Below are positions 17,665-24,803 of a stretch of 64,000 bases of DNA, piece by piece. Position 1 is the stretch's first letter; each line of letters begins with the position of its first letter. The notes under the pieces are model-generated. The model worked only from the letters and a program-made list of their open reading frames with translations. It made no database searches and was not told where the DNA came from. Source of the stretch: JABDIP01 sp965227455 (GTDB taxonomy: Bacteria > Pseudomonadota > Alphaproteobacteria > DSM-16000 > Inquilinaceae). Made by a program: the position numbers and the translations under genes. Location of the stretch: positions 1,612,001-1,676,000 of the forward strand of contig OZ245752.1 in NCBI GenBank assembly GCA_965227455.1, given 5' to 3'.

Positions 17665-18071
17665 AGCGCCTTGTGTTTGCATTATTTGCGGCAAACCTTG
17701 TAATTATCGCCTTCTTGCTGTGGGCGATTGAAGAAAAGATTATAATATCTCTGCCAGAAGGAATAGATTTACCGTCGATTTTGATGACCTCGTCTGCCAT
17801 TGTTTTGACTTTTATTGGCATTGTTATCGCAATGTTCGCATTCTTTGGGTATACCGAAATTCGCGACAAGGCAGTGGATATCGCGACAAAAGCAGCAATC
17901 GAAGCGGCAGAGAAGAAGGCGGCTGAGGTTGCCGAGCCAATCGCCAATAGGGCGGCGAGTGGGATTATGAGTTTGGTAGGCGAAGAGCCGCTCTCTTCAG
18001 AAGAGGCGGATGATATAGCGCGCAGTTATGGGACTGGCGGCGATGATGGTGATGCAGATGGTGGGGCATAG
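17661..18071 (+). CDS. Small membrane protein with two N-terminal helices and an Ala/Glu-rich tail
   Basis: 136 aa. Hydrophobic helices at about residues 4-23 and 39-65, then a charged helical, coiled-coil-prone segment (AAIEAAEKKAAEVAEPIANRAA) and an acidic Gly/Asp-rich end. No known family recognised. The start overlaps the stop of the 50-aa gene (ATGA), and the 3' end overlaps the peptidase gene by up to 44 bases, so the three are one unit. It may anchor or regulate the peptidase. Confidence 0.65.
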   Translation: MKRLVFALFAANLVIIAFLLWAIEEKIIISLPEGIDLPSILMTSSAIVLTFIGIVIAMFAFFGYTEIRDKAVDIATKAAIEAAEKKAAEVAEPIANRAASGIMSLVGEEPLSSEEADDIARSYGTGGDDGDADGGA

Positions 18072-18534
18072 AGTCGCGACTGCTGTCATCCGACAGTATC
18101 AAATTCAGCCGCCTGTAGATGTGTATGCCATCGCAGTCCACCTTGGATTGAGGGTTTCCGATCAACTAATTGCAGACAACGTATCCGGTAAACTTACTAG
18201 AGATGCAAAGTTTGCTGGCCCGTCTGGTTATGGAATTGTTGTAAATGCTGCTCATCATCCAAATAGAAAGAGGTTTACTGTCGCTCACGAAATAGCTCAC
18301 TACGTATTACATCGTGATCTGATTGAAGATGGTATTATTGATGACGAGTTATATAGAAGTCATTTGTCCAGTGAACTGGAAACGCAGGCCAATAGACTGG
18401 CCGCGAATATTTTGATGCCATATCCTCTGATTAAAGAAGCGCAGTCTGGTGGCACACGAGCTACACTTCCTCTGGCAAGGCTGTTTGAAGTTTCCGAAGA
18501 GGCCATGCGCATAAGGTTGGGGCGGACGGAATAG
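18028..18534 (+). CDS. ImmA/IrrE-family metallo-endopeptidase
   Basis: 168 aa. Zinc motif HEIAH (H87-E88-x2-H91) and a downstream ETQANRLAANILMP with E118 as the probable third ligand, the standard ImmA/IrrE pattern. Such proteases cleave repressors, for instance in ICEBs1 or the Deinococcus stress response. No helix-turn-helix repressor is present in the element, so the target is unclear; the membrane protein or a host factor are options. Several in-frame starts exist (18028, 18046, 18058). The sequence is AT-richer than the genome. Confidence 0.85.
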   Translation: MGLAAMMVMQMVGHRVATAVIRQYQIQPPVDVYAIAVHLGLRVSDQLIADNVSGKLTRDAKFAGPSGYGIVVNAAHHPNRKRFTVAHEIAHYVLHRDLIEDGIIDDELYRSHLSSELETQANRLAANILMPYPLIKEAQSGGTRATLPLARLFEVSEEAMRIRLGRTE

Positions 18535-18535
18535 T

Positions 18536-18551
18536 AGCGGCTAGGGCCGCT
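18536..18551. terminator. Short hairpin after the peptidase gene
   Basis: AGCGGC (18536-18541) and GCCGCT (18546-18551) with a TAGG loop, two bases after the peptidase stop and between it and the convergent transposase. There is no T-tract, so it would be a weak terminator. Confidence 0.4.
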
Positions 18552-18630
18552 CGCGACCGAAGCCGCGTTCCAGAAAGCGGACGATCACCTCTTTGGTGGT
18601 CAGGCGCTTACGCGCTCGCTCGCCCTTCAC
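18541..18630 (-). CDS. Possible small protein overlapping the transposase 3' end
   Basis: A GTG at 18630 opens 29 codons in a frame offset from the transposase, ending KEVIVRFLERGFGRERP before a TAG. The sequence reads like a plausible short basic protein rather than random GC-rich translation, but there is no clear Shine-Dalgarno. It could equally be an old C-terminal extension of the transposase lost by frameshift. Confidence 0.25.
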   Translation of the reverse strand: MKGERARKRLTTKEVIVRFLERGFGRERP

Positions 18631-19555
18631 CAGTCCGCCGATAGGTAAGGCGCTTGCCCTCGATGCCTTTCAGGGCCCTGTCGGCACGTTCAGCGTCGGA
18701 AACGCCAAGGGCAGAACGTTCGTTGTATCGGAAATCGAACTCGGCCAAGTAGCGCTTCAAGTGCTGTTGGCTAACGTGGTGATAGGTGCCGGTGATCCCG
18801 CGTTTGAGGATGGAGAAATAGCCCTCGATTGTGTTGGTGTGAGCGTCGCCGCGCACATATTCTTCAATCCCGTGATTGACGGTCTCGAAGCCCGCGTATT
18901 CGGGGCCGATGATGCGATACTGGCCCGCGTCGTCAGTCATCAAGACTGACTTACGGTCAACCTGAGTGACGAGGATCGGGCGCAGGGTCTTAGCGTTGAC
19001 CGCAGGCACATGATACGAGCGAACCTTGCCGCCACGCTCGACCAGTGAGAATGCGATCTCCTTGCCGACCGCACCGATGTTCTTGGGGTTGCGTTTGCTC
19101 TTGCGCTTGTTGCGCTCCTTGCCGCCGATCACGGTCTCATCGGCTTCGACGGTCTTGCCGGTGCCGCCAAGCGGTTCGGGGTTGATCTCACGCATGGCTT
19201 CGCGGATGCGATGGGCCATGAACCACGCGGTTTTGTACGTGACGCCGAGCATGCGGTGTAGCTGGTGCGCGCTCATGCCCTTCTTGCTGGCGCACATCAG
19301 GTGAGTAGCCAGCAGCCATTTGTGCAGCGGCACATGTGAGCGCTCATAGAGCGTTCCAACACGCACGGTAAACTTCTTGCGGCACCCTTTGCAGTGATAC
19401 CAGCCTTTGCCCATCGATCCTTTGGGCGGCAGTGCTTTGACGGAGTCGAACTCACCACAAAACGGGCAGAACGGGCCAGCTGGCCAGCGCACGCCCTCTA
19501 GATATGAACGGGCTTCGTCTTCGTCGTGGAAGATGGGGTTGGAAAGGTCGGTCAT
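18608..19555 (-). CDS. IS1595-family transposase
   Basis: 315 aa. N-terminal zinc ribbon C30-x2-C33 and C55-x2-C58, then the catalytic domain with D139 (VEADETVIGG), D208 (LMTDDAGQY) and the N241/E244 region (HTNTIEGYFSILKRG), the ISXO2/IS1595 signature. Catalytic residues look intact, so the element may be active. Its ATG overlaps the TGA of the 96-aa gene as ATGA, giving translational coupling. Transcription runs inward from the right end. Confidence 0.92.
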   Translation of the reverse strand: MTDLSNPIFHDEDEARSYLEGVRWPAGPFCPFCGEFDSVKALPPKGSMGKGWYHCKGCRKKFTVRVGTLYERSHVPLHKWLLATHLMCASKKGMSAHQLHRMLGVTYKTAWFMAHRIREAMREINPEPLGGTGKTVEADETVIGGKERNKRKSKRNPKNIGAVGKEIAFSLVERGGKVRSYHVPAVNAKTLRPILVTQVDRKSVLMTDDAGQYRIIGPEYAGFETVNHGIEEYVRGDAHTNTIEGYFSILKRGITGTYHHVSQQHLKRYLAEFDFRYNERSALGVSDAERADRALKGIEGKRLTYRRTGEGRASA

Positions 19556-19842
19556 GATGGTGTTCCGCCGGGTTTTGTCGTGCTTATCAGGTGGTCGATT
19601 AGAAGCTTCATCGACTGAAGCGACGACACATCAACTGGAATTCGCACGCGTTGGCCTTTCTCTGTCTCCAGTTCAAATTCAAATGTGCGCGGATCGCGGA
19701 TGTAGGCCGTTAGAAATCTCTGGCATCTTGGAAGTTCAAAGGGACCACCTTGGCCGAGTTGAATTTCGAGTGCTTTGCCCCGCTCTCGATCAACTAACCG
19801 CTGAAGGTCGGCTGCAATGCGGCGCTCTTCATCTTCCGACAT
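19552..19842 (-). CDS. Small hypothetical protein upstream of and coupled to the transposase
   Basis: 96 aa. Acidic/helical start MSEDEERRIAADLQRLVDRERGKALEI in short blocks, then a beta-rich part (FEFELETEKG, RVRIPVDVSS). No family recognised and no catalytic residues obvious. A 4-base overlap with the transposase start suggests an accessory or regulatory partner in transposition. Its own start is 37 bases from the right terminal repeat. Confidence 0.65.
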   Translation of the reverse strand: MSEDEERRIAADLQRLVDRERGKALEIQLGQGGPFELPRCQRFLTAYIRDPRTFEFELETEKGQRVRIPVDVSSLQSMKLLIDHLISTTKPGGTPS

Positions 19843-19857
19843 GATGTGTCCCCCTGC

Positions 19858-19878
19858 CCCTATACATGGGGCATAGGG
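19858..19878. promoter_or_regulatory. Inverted repeat next to the right terminal repeat (likely transposase operator)
   Basis: CCCTAT (19858-19863) and ATAGGG (19873-19878) flank 9 bases containing CATGGGG. The site directly abuts the right terminal repeat and lies just upstream of the 96-aa/transposase unit, with an inward TTGACT in the terminal repeat as a possible -35. Autoregulation of transposition is a reasonable guess. Confidence 0.4.
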
Positions 19879-19899
19879 TCTGTTCAGTCAAGTATATAA
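19879..19899 (-). repeat. Right terminal inverted repeat of the mobile element
   Basis: Exact 21-base complement of the left repeat at 16854-16874; the outer tip continues as GTAATTA before the C-run where the target duplication begins. Confidence 0.85.
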
Positions 19900-19914
19900 T
19901 TACCCCCTCTGGGA

Positions 19915-19959
19915 GAGGGTGGCGAGCGATAGCGAGACGGGCGAGGGCCGAGCGGCGTC
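19915..19959. repeat. Palindromic repeat, family A copy 3, right part
   Basis: CCCTCTGGGAGAGGGTGGCGAGC and the closing arm GACGGGCGAGGGCC. It completes the hairpin interrupted at 16848. Joined to the left part it reproduces the layout of the intact copies. Confidence 0.75.
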
Positions 19960-20037
19960 AGCCGATCGAAACCGGGCCCTCCCCTCACACACCGAACTCG
20001 GTACCCCGACCATGATGACAGTGCCATACTCCGCGCC

Positions 20038-21210
20038 ATGGCGCCCGTCGCGGACACCGTTGCTGAGCTGACAAGCTGGCTGATCTCCGAGGCCCGGCTG
20101 ATCGGCGACACCGAGGCGCTGGACCTAGCCATTGTCACCCGGTTGTGCGATGCCGGCCTGCCGATCAGCCGCTACACCACCGGGGTGCCGAGCCTGCATC
20201 CCAATGTCGACAGCTTCTCGACCCTGTGGGAGCAGGGAAAGGGGTTGACGATCCGGCAATTCCGGATCGACCCCGACAATCCGCAGGTGCTGAGCGGCAG
20301 CCCGATCTTCGTCGCCTATCAGGAGGGCCGCACCACCCGCTGCCGGCTGGAAGACCCGCCTGAGGTCGACGAATACGAGATCGTCGCCGAACTGCGCCAG
20401 CAGGGGCTGACCGACTATGTGGTGATCGCCCTGCCCTTCAGCGATGGCTCCAACAAGGCCATGAGCTTCGCCACCGACCGGCCCGGCGGCTTCACCGACG
20501 ACGACGTGGCGATCCTGGAGGGGCTGCGGGCCGCGCTGGGCGCCACCATCGAGGTGCGCTATCTGCGCCATCTGGCCGGCACGCTGATGGACACCTATGT
20601 GGGGCCGGTGGCCGGCCGCCGGGTGCTGGAAGGCGCCATCCGCCGCGGTTCCGGCGAGACCATCTCGGCGGCGATCTGGTTCTGCGACCTCAAGGGCTTC
20701 ACCACCCTGTCGGAAACCTTGGCCGACCAGGTGCTGATCGACCTGCTGAACGGCTATTTCGACGCCGTGACCCAGGCGATAGAATCCGAGGGCGGCGAGA
20801 TCCTCAAATTCATCGGCGACGCGGTGCTGGCGATCTTCCAGCCGGGGGATGGCGACGACGCGGCGGCCGCGGCCCGCGCCCTGGCCGCCGCCAACGACGC
20901 CCTGGCGCGAATCCAGGCCGCCAACGCGGAGCGGATCGCGGCCGGGGCGCCGGCCATCGAATGCGGCATCGCCCTGCATGTGGGAGACGTGCTCTACGGC
21001 AATGTCGGCGGCGCCAACCGGCTCGACTTCACGGTGATCGGCCGCGCCGTCAATCTTGCCAGTCGGATCGAATCCCTGACCCGGGAACTGGAGCGGCCGG
21101 TCCTGGTTTCCGATGCCTTCGCCGCCGCCCATGGCGGCGACTTCGAGGATCTCGGCAGCTTCGCCCTGAAGGGCATCGCCGAGGAACGCCGGGTCTACGC
21201 GCCGCACTAG
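20038..21210 (+). CDS. Class III adenylate cyclase with N-terminal sensor-like region
   Basis: 390 aa. The N-terminal 190 residues resemble the GAF-like region found in many alphaproteobacterial cyclases (AGLPISRYTTGVPSLHP). The C-terminal catalytic domain has metal ligands D217 (FCDLKGFTTLSE) and D261, adenine-selecting K257 and D330, and transition-state N339 and R343. All key residues are present, so ATP-to-cAMP conversion is expected. No membrane segment is visible, so it should be soluble. It stands alone between the mobile-element insertion site and the tetR gene. Confidence 0.9.
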   Translation: MAPVADTVAELTSWLISEARLIGDTEALDLAIVTRLCDAGLPISRYTTGVPSLHPNVDSFSTLWEQGKGLTIRQFRIDPDNPQVLSGSPIFVAYQEGRTTRCRLEDPPEVDEYEIVAELRQQGLTDYVVIALPFSDGSNKAMSFATDRPGGFTDDDVAILEGLRAALGATIEVRYLRHLAGTLMDTYVGPVAGRRVLEGAIRRGSGETISAAIWFCDLKGFTTLSETLADQVLIDLLNGYFDAVTQAIESEGGEILKFIGDAVLAIFQPGDGDDAAAAARALAAANDALARIQAANAERIAAGAPAIECGIALHVGDVLYGNVGGANRLDFTVIGRAVNLASRIESLTRELERPVLVSDAFAAAHGGDFEDLGSFALKGIAEERRVYAPH

Positions 21211-21267
21211 CCGCGCGCTGCCGGATATCGACATCGGGCCTTGCCGACAGTACAACTGCGGAATAAC

Positions 21268-21283
21268 TGGAACAGGTATTCCA
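21268..21283. promoter_or_regulatory. Operator TGGAA-N6-TTCCA upstream of tetR
   Basis: TGGAACAGGTATTCCA ends 16 bases before the tetR ATG, within a longer dyad GGAATA (21260-21265) to TATTCC (21277-21282). The same TGGAA-N6-TTCCA layout recurs at 22152-22167 before the peroxiredoxin-like gene, so the TetR protein probably represses both genes. Confidence 0.65.
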
Positions 21284-21299
21284 ATTCAGCCGGGTCCGC

Positions 21300-21881
21300 A
21301 TGCCGCGCACACGCACCTTCGACGAACAGGCGGTGATCGCCGACGCCATGACGGTGTTCTGGCGCAAGGGCTATGAGGCCACGTCGATCGACGATCTGGT
21401 GCAGGCCACCGGCATCAACCGCGCCAGCATGTATGGCACCTTCGGCAGCAAGGAGGGCCTGCTGCTGGCAGCCCTCGACCATTACGTGCTGGCCATCAAC
21501 CGGGAGCGGCTGAAGCTGCTGCAGGGCAAGGGCACGGTGCGGGAGTGCCTGGGCGCCTATTTCGAATCGGTGATCGTCTTCTCCACCGGCGATGGCCGCG
21601 GGCTGGGCTGCCTGCTGACCAACACCGCCATCGAGCTGTCGCCGCGCAGTGCGCGCATCCGCAAGAAGATCAAGACGATCTTCGAGCATGTGGAGTCGGC
21701 CTTCCGCCGACTGGTGGAACGCGGCCAGGCGGCCGGCGAGATCTCCGCCGACAAAGACCCCAGGGCCCTGGCGCATTTCTTCCTGACCACAGTCCAGGGG
21801 CTGCGGGTCATCGCCCGCACCGACCCCGATCCGGAATGCATGCGGGCGACGGTGGCGGCGGCGCTAAGGACGCTGGACTAG
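21300..21881 (+). CDS. TetR-family transcriptional regulator
   Basis: 193 aa. Helix-turn-helix at about residues 10-55 (YEATSIDDLVQATGINRASM, YGTFGSKEGLL), then a ligand-binding domain with the C-terminal pattern of the AcuR/YezE-like subgroup. Upstream lies the operator at 21268. Downstream after a palindromic repeat is the peroxiredoxin-like gene with a matching operator. A sensor of reactive or electrophilic compounds is a reasonable guess. Confidence 0.9.
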   Translation: MPRTRTFDEQAVIADAMTVFWRKGYEATSIDDLVQATGINRASMYGTFGSKEGLLLAALDHYVLAINRERLKLLQGKGTVRECLGAYFESVIVFSTGDGRGLGCLLTNTAIELSPRSARIRKKIKTIFEHVESAFRRLVERGQAAGEISADKDPRALAHFFLTTVQGLRVIARTDPDPECMRATVAAALRTLD

Positions 21882-21910
21882 GCCGCAGCCCATCGGCGAC
21901 TACGGCTCTC

Positions 21911-22036
21911 GGGCCCTCACCCGGCGGGGCTTCGCCCGCCACCCTCTCCCAAGGGGAGAGGGAAACAAAGAGCTGCACTCCAGTTCCCTCTCCCTGTGGG
22001 AGAGGGTGGCGAGCACCAGCGACACGGGTGAGGGCT
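21911..22036. repeat. Palindromic repeat, family A copy 4
   Basis: GGGCCCTCACCCGGCGGG at the left and the arm CGGGTGAGGGC at the right enclose CCCTCTCCC-A-AGGGGAGAGGG and CCCTCTCCC-TGT-GGGAGAGGG hairpins. It starts 29 bases after the tetR stop and separates it from the peroxiredoxin-like gene. Confidence 0.8.
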
Positions 22037-22151
22037 TCGGCACCGCCTTTGCAATCCCAGCGGTCCACCGATCGCGTCTTCGTGATCGGCGACGGGACAT
22101 AGCCAATCAGTTCCCGCTTCCCAATCGACACCGCCCGCCCTATCTACGTAC

Positions 22152-22167
22152 TGGAATGATCGTTCCA
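22152..22167. promoter_or_regulatory. Operator TGGAA-N6-TTCCA upstream of the peroxiredoxin-like gene
   Basis: TGGAATGATCGTTCCA is palindromic except for one central pair and lies 32 bases before the ATG at 22200. Both this site and 21268-21283 are preceded by AC, giving ACTGGAA-N6-TTCCA. Confidence 0.65.
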
Positions 22168-22199
22168 TTATCGCTGCCATTCTCGCTGAAGGACTCGCC

Positions 22200-22763
22200 A
22201 TGACCCTCCCCACCCCGTTGATGCCCCGCCAGCCGGTTCCCGATCTCAGCCTGCCGCTGGTCGGCGGCGGCACCTGGTCGCTGTCCGGCCAGTCGCCGGA
22301 GAACTTCACCCTGGTGGTGTTCTATCGCGGCCTGCATTGCCCGATCTGCTCGACCTATCTGGGCGATCTCAACCGCAAGGCGGCGCAGTTCGCCGAACGC
22401 GGCGTCAACATCCTGGTGGCCTCGAGCGACAATGCGGAGCGCGCCGCCGAGGCCAAGGAGACTTGGGGCCTGGACGGGCTGGACATCGCTTATGGGCTGT
22501 CGCTCGCCGAGGCGCGCCGCTGGGGCCTCTACGTCTCCTCGGGCATCGGCAAGACCTCGATCGGCATCGAGGAGCCGGCGCAGTTCAGCGAGCCCGGACT
22601 GTTCCTGGTCCGCCCGGACGGCACGCTCTATTTCGGCACGGTGCAGACCATGCCGTTTGCCCGGCCGGCCTTCGGCGACCTCTTGAAGGCGCTGGACTTC
22701 GCCATCGCCCGCGACTACCCGGCCCGCGGCGAGATCGTCGACGAGCAGGCCGCAGCCGCCTGA
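22200..22763 (+). CDS. Peroxiredoxin-like (AhpC/TSA-fold) protein
   Basis: 187 aa thioredoxin-fold protein. The active-site region YRGLHCPICSTYL near residues 43-55 has a CxxC, as in the peroxiredoxin-like branch rather than the TxxC of typical 2-Cys enzymes. It probably reduces peroxides or disulfides in the cytoplasm. It has its own operator shared with the upstream tetR gene. The 3' end faces dctM of the third TRAP operon across a strong bidirectional hairpin. Confidence 0.82.
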   Translation: MTLPTPLMPRQPVPDLSLPLVGGGTWSLSGQSPENFTLVVFYRGLHCPICSTYLGDLNRKAAQFAERGVNILVASSDNAERAAEAKETWGLDGLDIAYGLSLAEARRWGLYVSSGIGKTSIGIEEPAQFSEPGLFLVRPDGTLYFGTVQTMPFARPAFGDLLKALDFAIARDYPARGEIVDEQAAAA

Positions 22764-22776
22764 TCTGGAAAGAGGT

Positions 22777-22813
22777 GCACGCCCCGCGGCCATACCTGGC
22801 CTGCGGGGCGTGC
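22777..22813. terminator. Bidirectional terminator hairpin
   Basis: GCACGCCCCGC (22777-22787) and GCGGGGCGTGC (22803-22813) form a perfect 11-bp stem, extended by an inner GGCC/GGCC pair. It lies between the convergent peroxiredoxin-like gene and dctM, 13 and 5 bases from their stops. No T-tract. Confidence 0.65.
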
Positions 22814-22818
22814 GGCGC

Positions 22819-24102
22819 CTAGAAGCCGAAGAGGCGTGGGAGGAACAACGAGATCTCCGGCGCCAGCGCCAAGACGATTGCGGTGGCGACCATCACCAGC
22901 ACGCAGGGGAAGGCCTTCACCGATATGCGCTCCAGCGAGACATTGGCGATGCTGGAGGCGATGAACATGTTCTCGCCCAGAGGCGGGGTCGAGAAGCCGA
23001 TCAGGCAGCACACCACCATCACCACCCCGAAATGGATCGGGTCGACGCCAAAGGCCACCATCACCGGCAGCAGCACCGGCGTCACGATAAGGATCATCGC
23101 CAGGGTCTCCAGGAACATGCCCAGGACCAGCAGGAAGGCGATCACCACCAGCCAGATGAGGATGACGCTGTCTGTCAGCTGAATGATGTTCTCGGCGATG
23201 ATCGCCGGGATCTGGTTCTCCACCAGCACCCGGCCGAAGGCGGTCGCCGCGAACATGATGATCAGCACCCGCCCGGTCAGCCAGGTGGTGCTTTCCAGCG
23301 CATGCTTGATGCCCTTCATGCTCGACTCCCGGTGCAGCACCACGCCGACGAACAGGGAATAGAACACCGCGACCACCGCAGCTTCGGTCGGCGTGAAGAA
23401 GCCGGAATAGATGCCGCCGAGGATCACCACCGGCGCCATCAGCGACCACTTCGCGTCCCACAGCACCGTCCATTTGTTCTGCGGCACCATGTCGTCGTCG
23501 ACGCCGCCATAGCCGGCCCGCTTGGAGCGGATGTAGTTGAGCGCCACCAGGGCGCCGGACAGCAGGATGCCCGGCAGCACCCCGGCCAGGAACAGCTTGG
23601 AGATCGATTGCTGGGCGGTCACCCCGTAGATCACCATGGGAATGCTGGGCGGGATGATGATGCCCAACCCGCCCGCCGAGGCCGTGATGCCCGCTGCGTA
23701 GGGTGCGGCATAGCCCCGCTGCACCATCGCCGGCACCAGCAGCATGCTGATGGCCGCCGTCGTTGCCGGGCCGGAGCCTGAGACCGCGCCGAAGAACAGG
23801 CAGGCCAGGATCGTCGCCGCCCCCAGCCCGCCGGCGGCTTTGCCGGCCAGCACCTCTGCCACCGCGATCAGCCTTCGCGAGATGCCGGCATCGCCCATCA
23901 GCGCGCCGGACAGGATGAAGGCGGGCAGCGCCATGATCGGGAAGCTGTCGACGGCGTTGTAGGCCAGCACGATCATGGACGAGAAATTGTTACCGTCGAC
24001 GAGGTAGACCGCCAGGGCGGAAGCGCCGAGCGCCACCACGATGGGAGCGCCCAGCAGCAGCAGGACGAAGAAGGTGCCGAAGAGGAGAAGCGTCGTACTC
24101 AT
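22819..24102 (-). CDS. TRAP transporter large permease (DctM family)
   Basis: 427 aa, about 12 membrane segments, with family stretches GLGIIIPPSIPMVIYG and FTPTEAAVVAVFYS. The ATG at 24102 overlaps the dctQ stop as ATGA, so the membrane subunits are coupled; the longer frame upstream is a dctQ shadow. Third TRAP transporter of the window, in one minus-strand unit with an aminotransferase gene. Confidence 0.92.
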   Translation of the reverse strand: MSTTLLLFGTFFVLLLLGAPIVVALGASALAVYLVDGNNFSSMIVLAYNAVDSFPIMALPAFILSGALMGDAGISRRLIAVAEVLAGKAAGGLGAATILACLFFGAVSGSGPATTAAISMLLVPAMVQRGYAAPYAAGITASAGGLGIIIPPSIPMVIYGVTAQQSISKLFLAGVLPGILLSGALVALNYIRSKRAGYGGVDDDMVPQNKWTVLWDAKWSLMAPVVILGGIYSGFFTPTEAAVVAVFYSLFVGVVLHRESSMKGIKHALESTTWLTGRVLIIMFAATAFGRVLVENQIPAIIAENIIQLTDSVILIWLVVIAFLLVLGMFLETLAMILIVTPVLLPVMVAFGVDPIHFGVVMVVCCLIGFSTPPLGENMFIASSIANVSLERISVKAFPCVLVMVATAIVLALAPEISLFLPRLFGF

Positions 24103-24626
24103 TTCGACTCCTCCGCGGCCTGCTTGGCGATCTCCTCGATCTCGGCCGTATCGGCGTCCGTCGGCTCCTTGCCGTGGACGATGCGCATGTAGTTGATCTG
24201 CAGGGTCCTGAACGAGATCAGCAGGAAGGAGATAGGGAAGATCATGTAAACATAGGCCATGGACCATTCCATCGCCGGCGAGGTGTAGGGGAATTCCAGC
24301 AGCCCATCGATCACCTCCCAGGCCTTCCACACGATGGCCATGTTGAAGGCGACCCAGAGCAGGTCGGCGAACAGGATGACGAAGGCGTAGACCCGCGGCG
24401 GCAGGGCCTTCAGGTGCAGCTCGACCCGATTATGGGCGTTCAGCTTGGCGGCATGGGCGGCGCCGAGAAAGGCGAACCAGACGAAGGCGAAGCGCGACAG
24501 CTCCTCGATCCAGGGCAGGCCGAAACCGAAGCCGGTGCGCAGGATGACCTGAACGAACAGGAGCGTCACGAACAGGACCAGCAGGGCCCGGCAGACATAG
24601 TCCTCAAGATTGTTGAGTCTCCACAT
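24099..24626 (-). CDS. TRAP transporter small permease (DctQ family)
   Basis: 175 aa with four hydrophobic segments and the family stretch PWIEELSRFAFVWFAFLGAA near residues 38-57, which fits DctQ well. The acidic C-terminal tail is rich in Glu and Ala. It overlaps dctM by 4 bases and is separated from its binding-protein gene by 177 bases holding a GC-rich hairpin. Confidence 0.9.
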   Translation of the reverse strand: MWRLNNLEDYVCRALLVLFVTLLFVQVILRTGFGFGLPWIEELSRFAFVWFAFLGAAHAAKLNAHNRVELHLKALPPRVYAFVILFADLLWVAFNMAIVWKAWEVIDGLLEFPYTSPAMEWSMAYVYMIFPISFLLISFRTLQINYMRIVHGKEPTDADTAEIEEIAKQAAEESK

Positions 24627-24765
24627 CGCGGCCTCCGTCGCAGCGAGCAGGGGAACGGCAGGGTCACGGATGGGGCCGGCTTGCGCCGCGGCAGGCGCCG
24701 CAGCGGATCAGCGGCGGCGGATCCATGGGAGGATCCGCCCGATATCCACGAGCCTTTCAGGGGGG

Positions 24766-24792
24766 CCGGAGGGGCGCAGGCCGCCCCTCCGG
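24766..24792 (-). terminator. GC-rich hairpin between dctP and dctQ of the third TRAP operon
   Basis: CCGGAGGGGCG and CGCCCCTCCGG form an 11-bp perfect stem with a 5-base loop, 11 bases after the dctP stop. The position matches the hairpin at 1136-1161 in the first TRAP operon, and it probably protects dctP mRNA or attenuates dctQM. Confidence 0.6.
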
Positions 24793-24803
24793 TCGATCGG
24801 GCC

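Larger units (their letters stand above)
16849..19914. mobile_element. IS1595-type transposable element with passenger genes
   Basis: About 3,066 bp. Both ends carry the same 21-bp inverted repeat (TTATATACTTG...GAACAGA; 16854-16874 and complement at 19879-19899), preceded outside by G-rich tips. The flanks repeat CCCTCTGGG (16840-16848 and 19915-19923), an 8-9 bp target duplication; its exact length is blurred by the G/C runs. The insertion splits a genomic palindromic repeat. Inside are a zinc-ribbon DDE transposase with a coupled small upstream gene, and passengers: two small proteins, a HEPN-like protein, a membrane protein and an ImmA/IrrE peptidase. The passenger part is clearly lower in GC than the genome. 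Passenger-carrying members are known in the IS1595 family. Confidence 0.85.

Noticed and set aside
17531..17731. Plus-strand 66-codon frame overlapping the small basic gene
   Set aside because: It lies in a different frame from the ATGA-coupled 50-codon gene, has no Shine-Dalgarno and runs into the membrane-protein gene.
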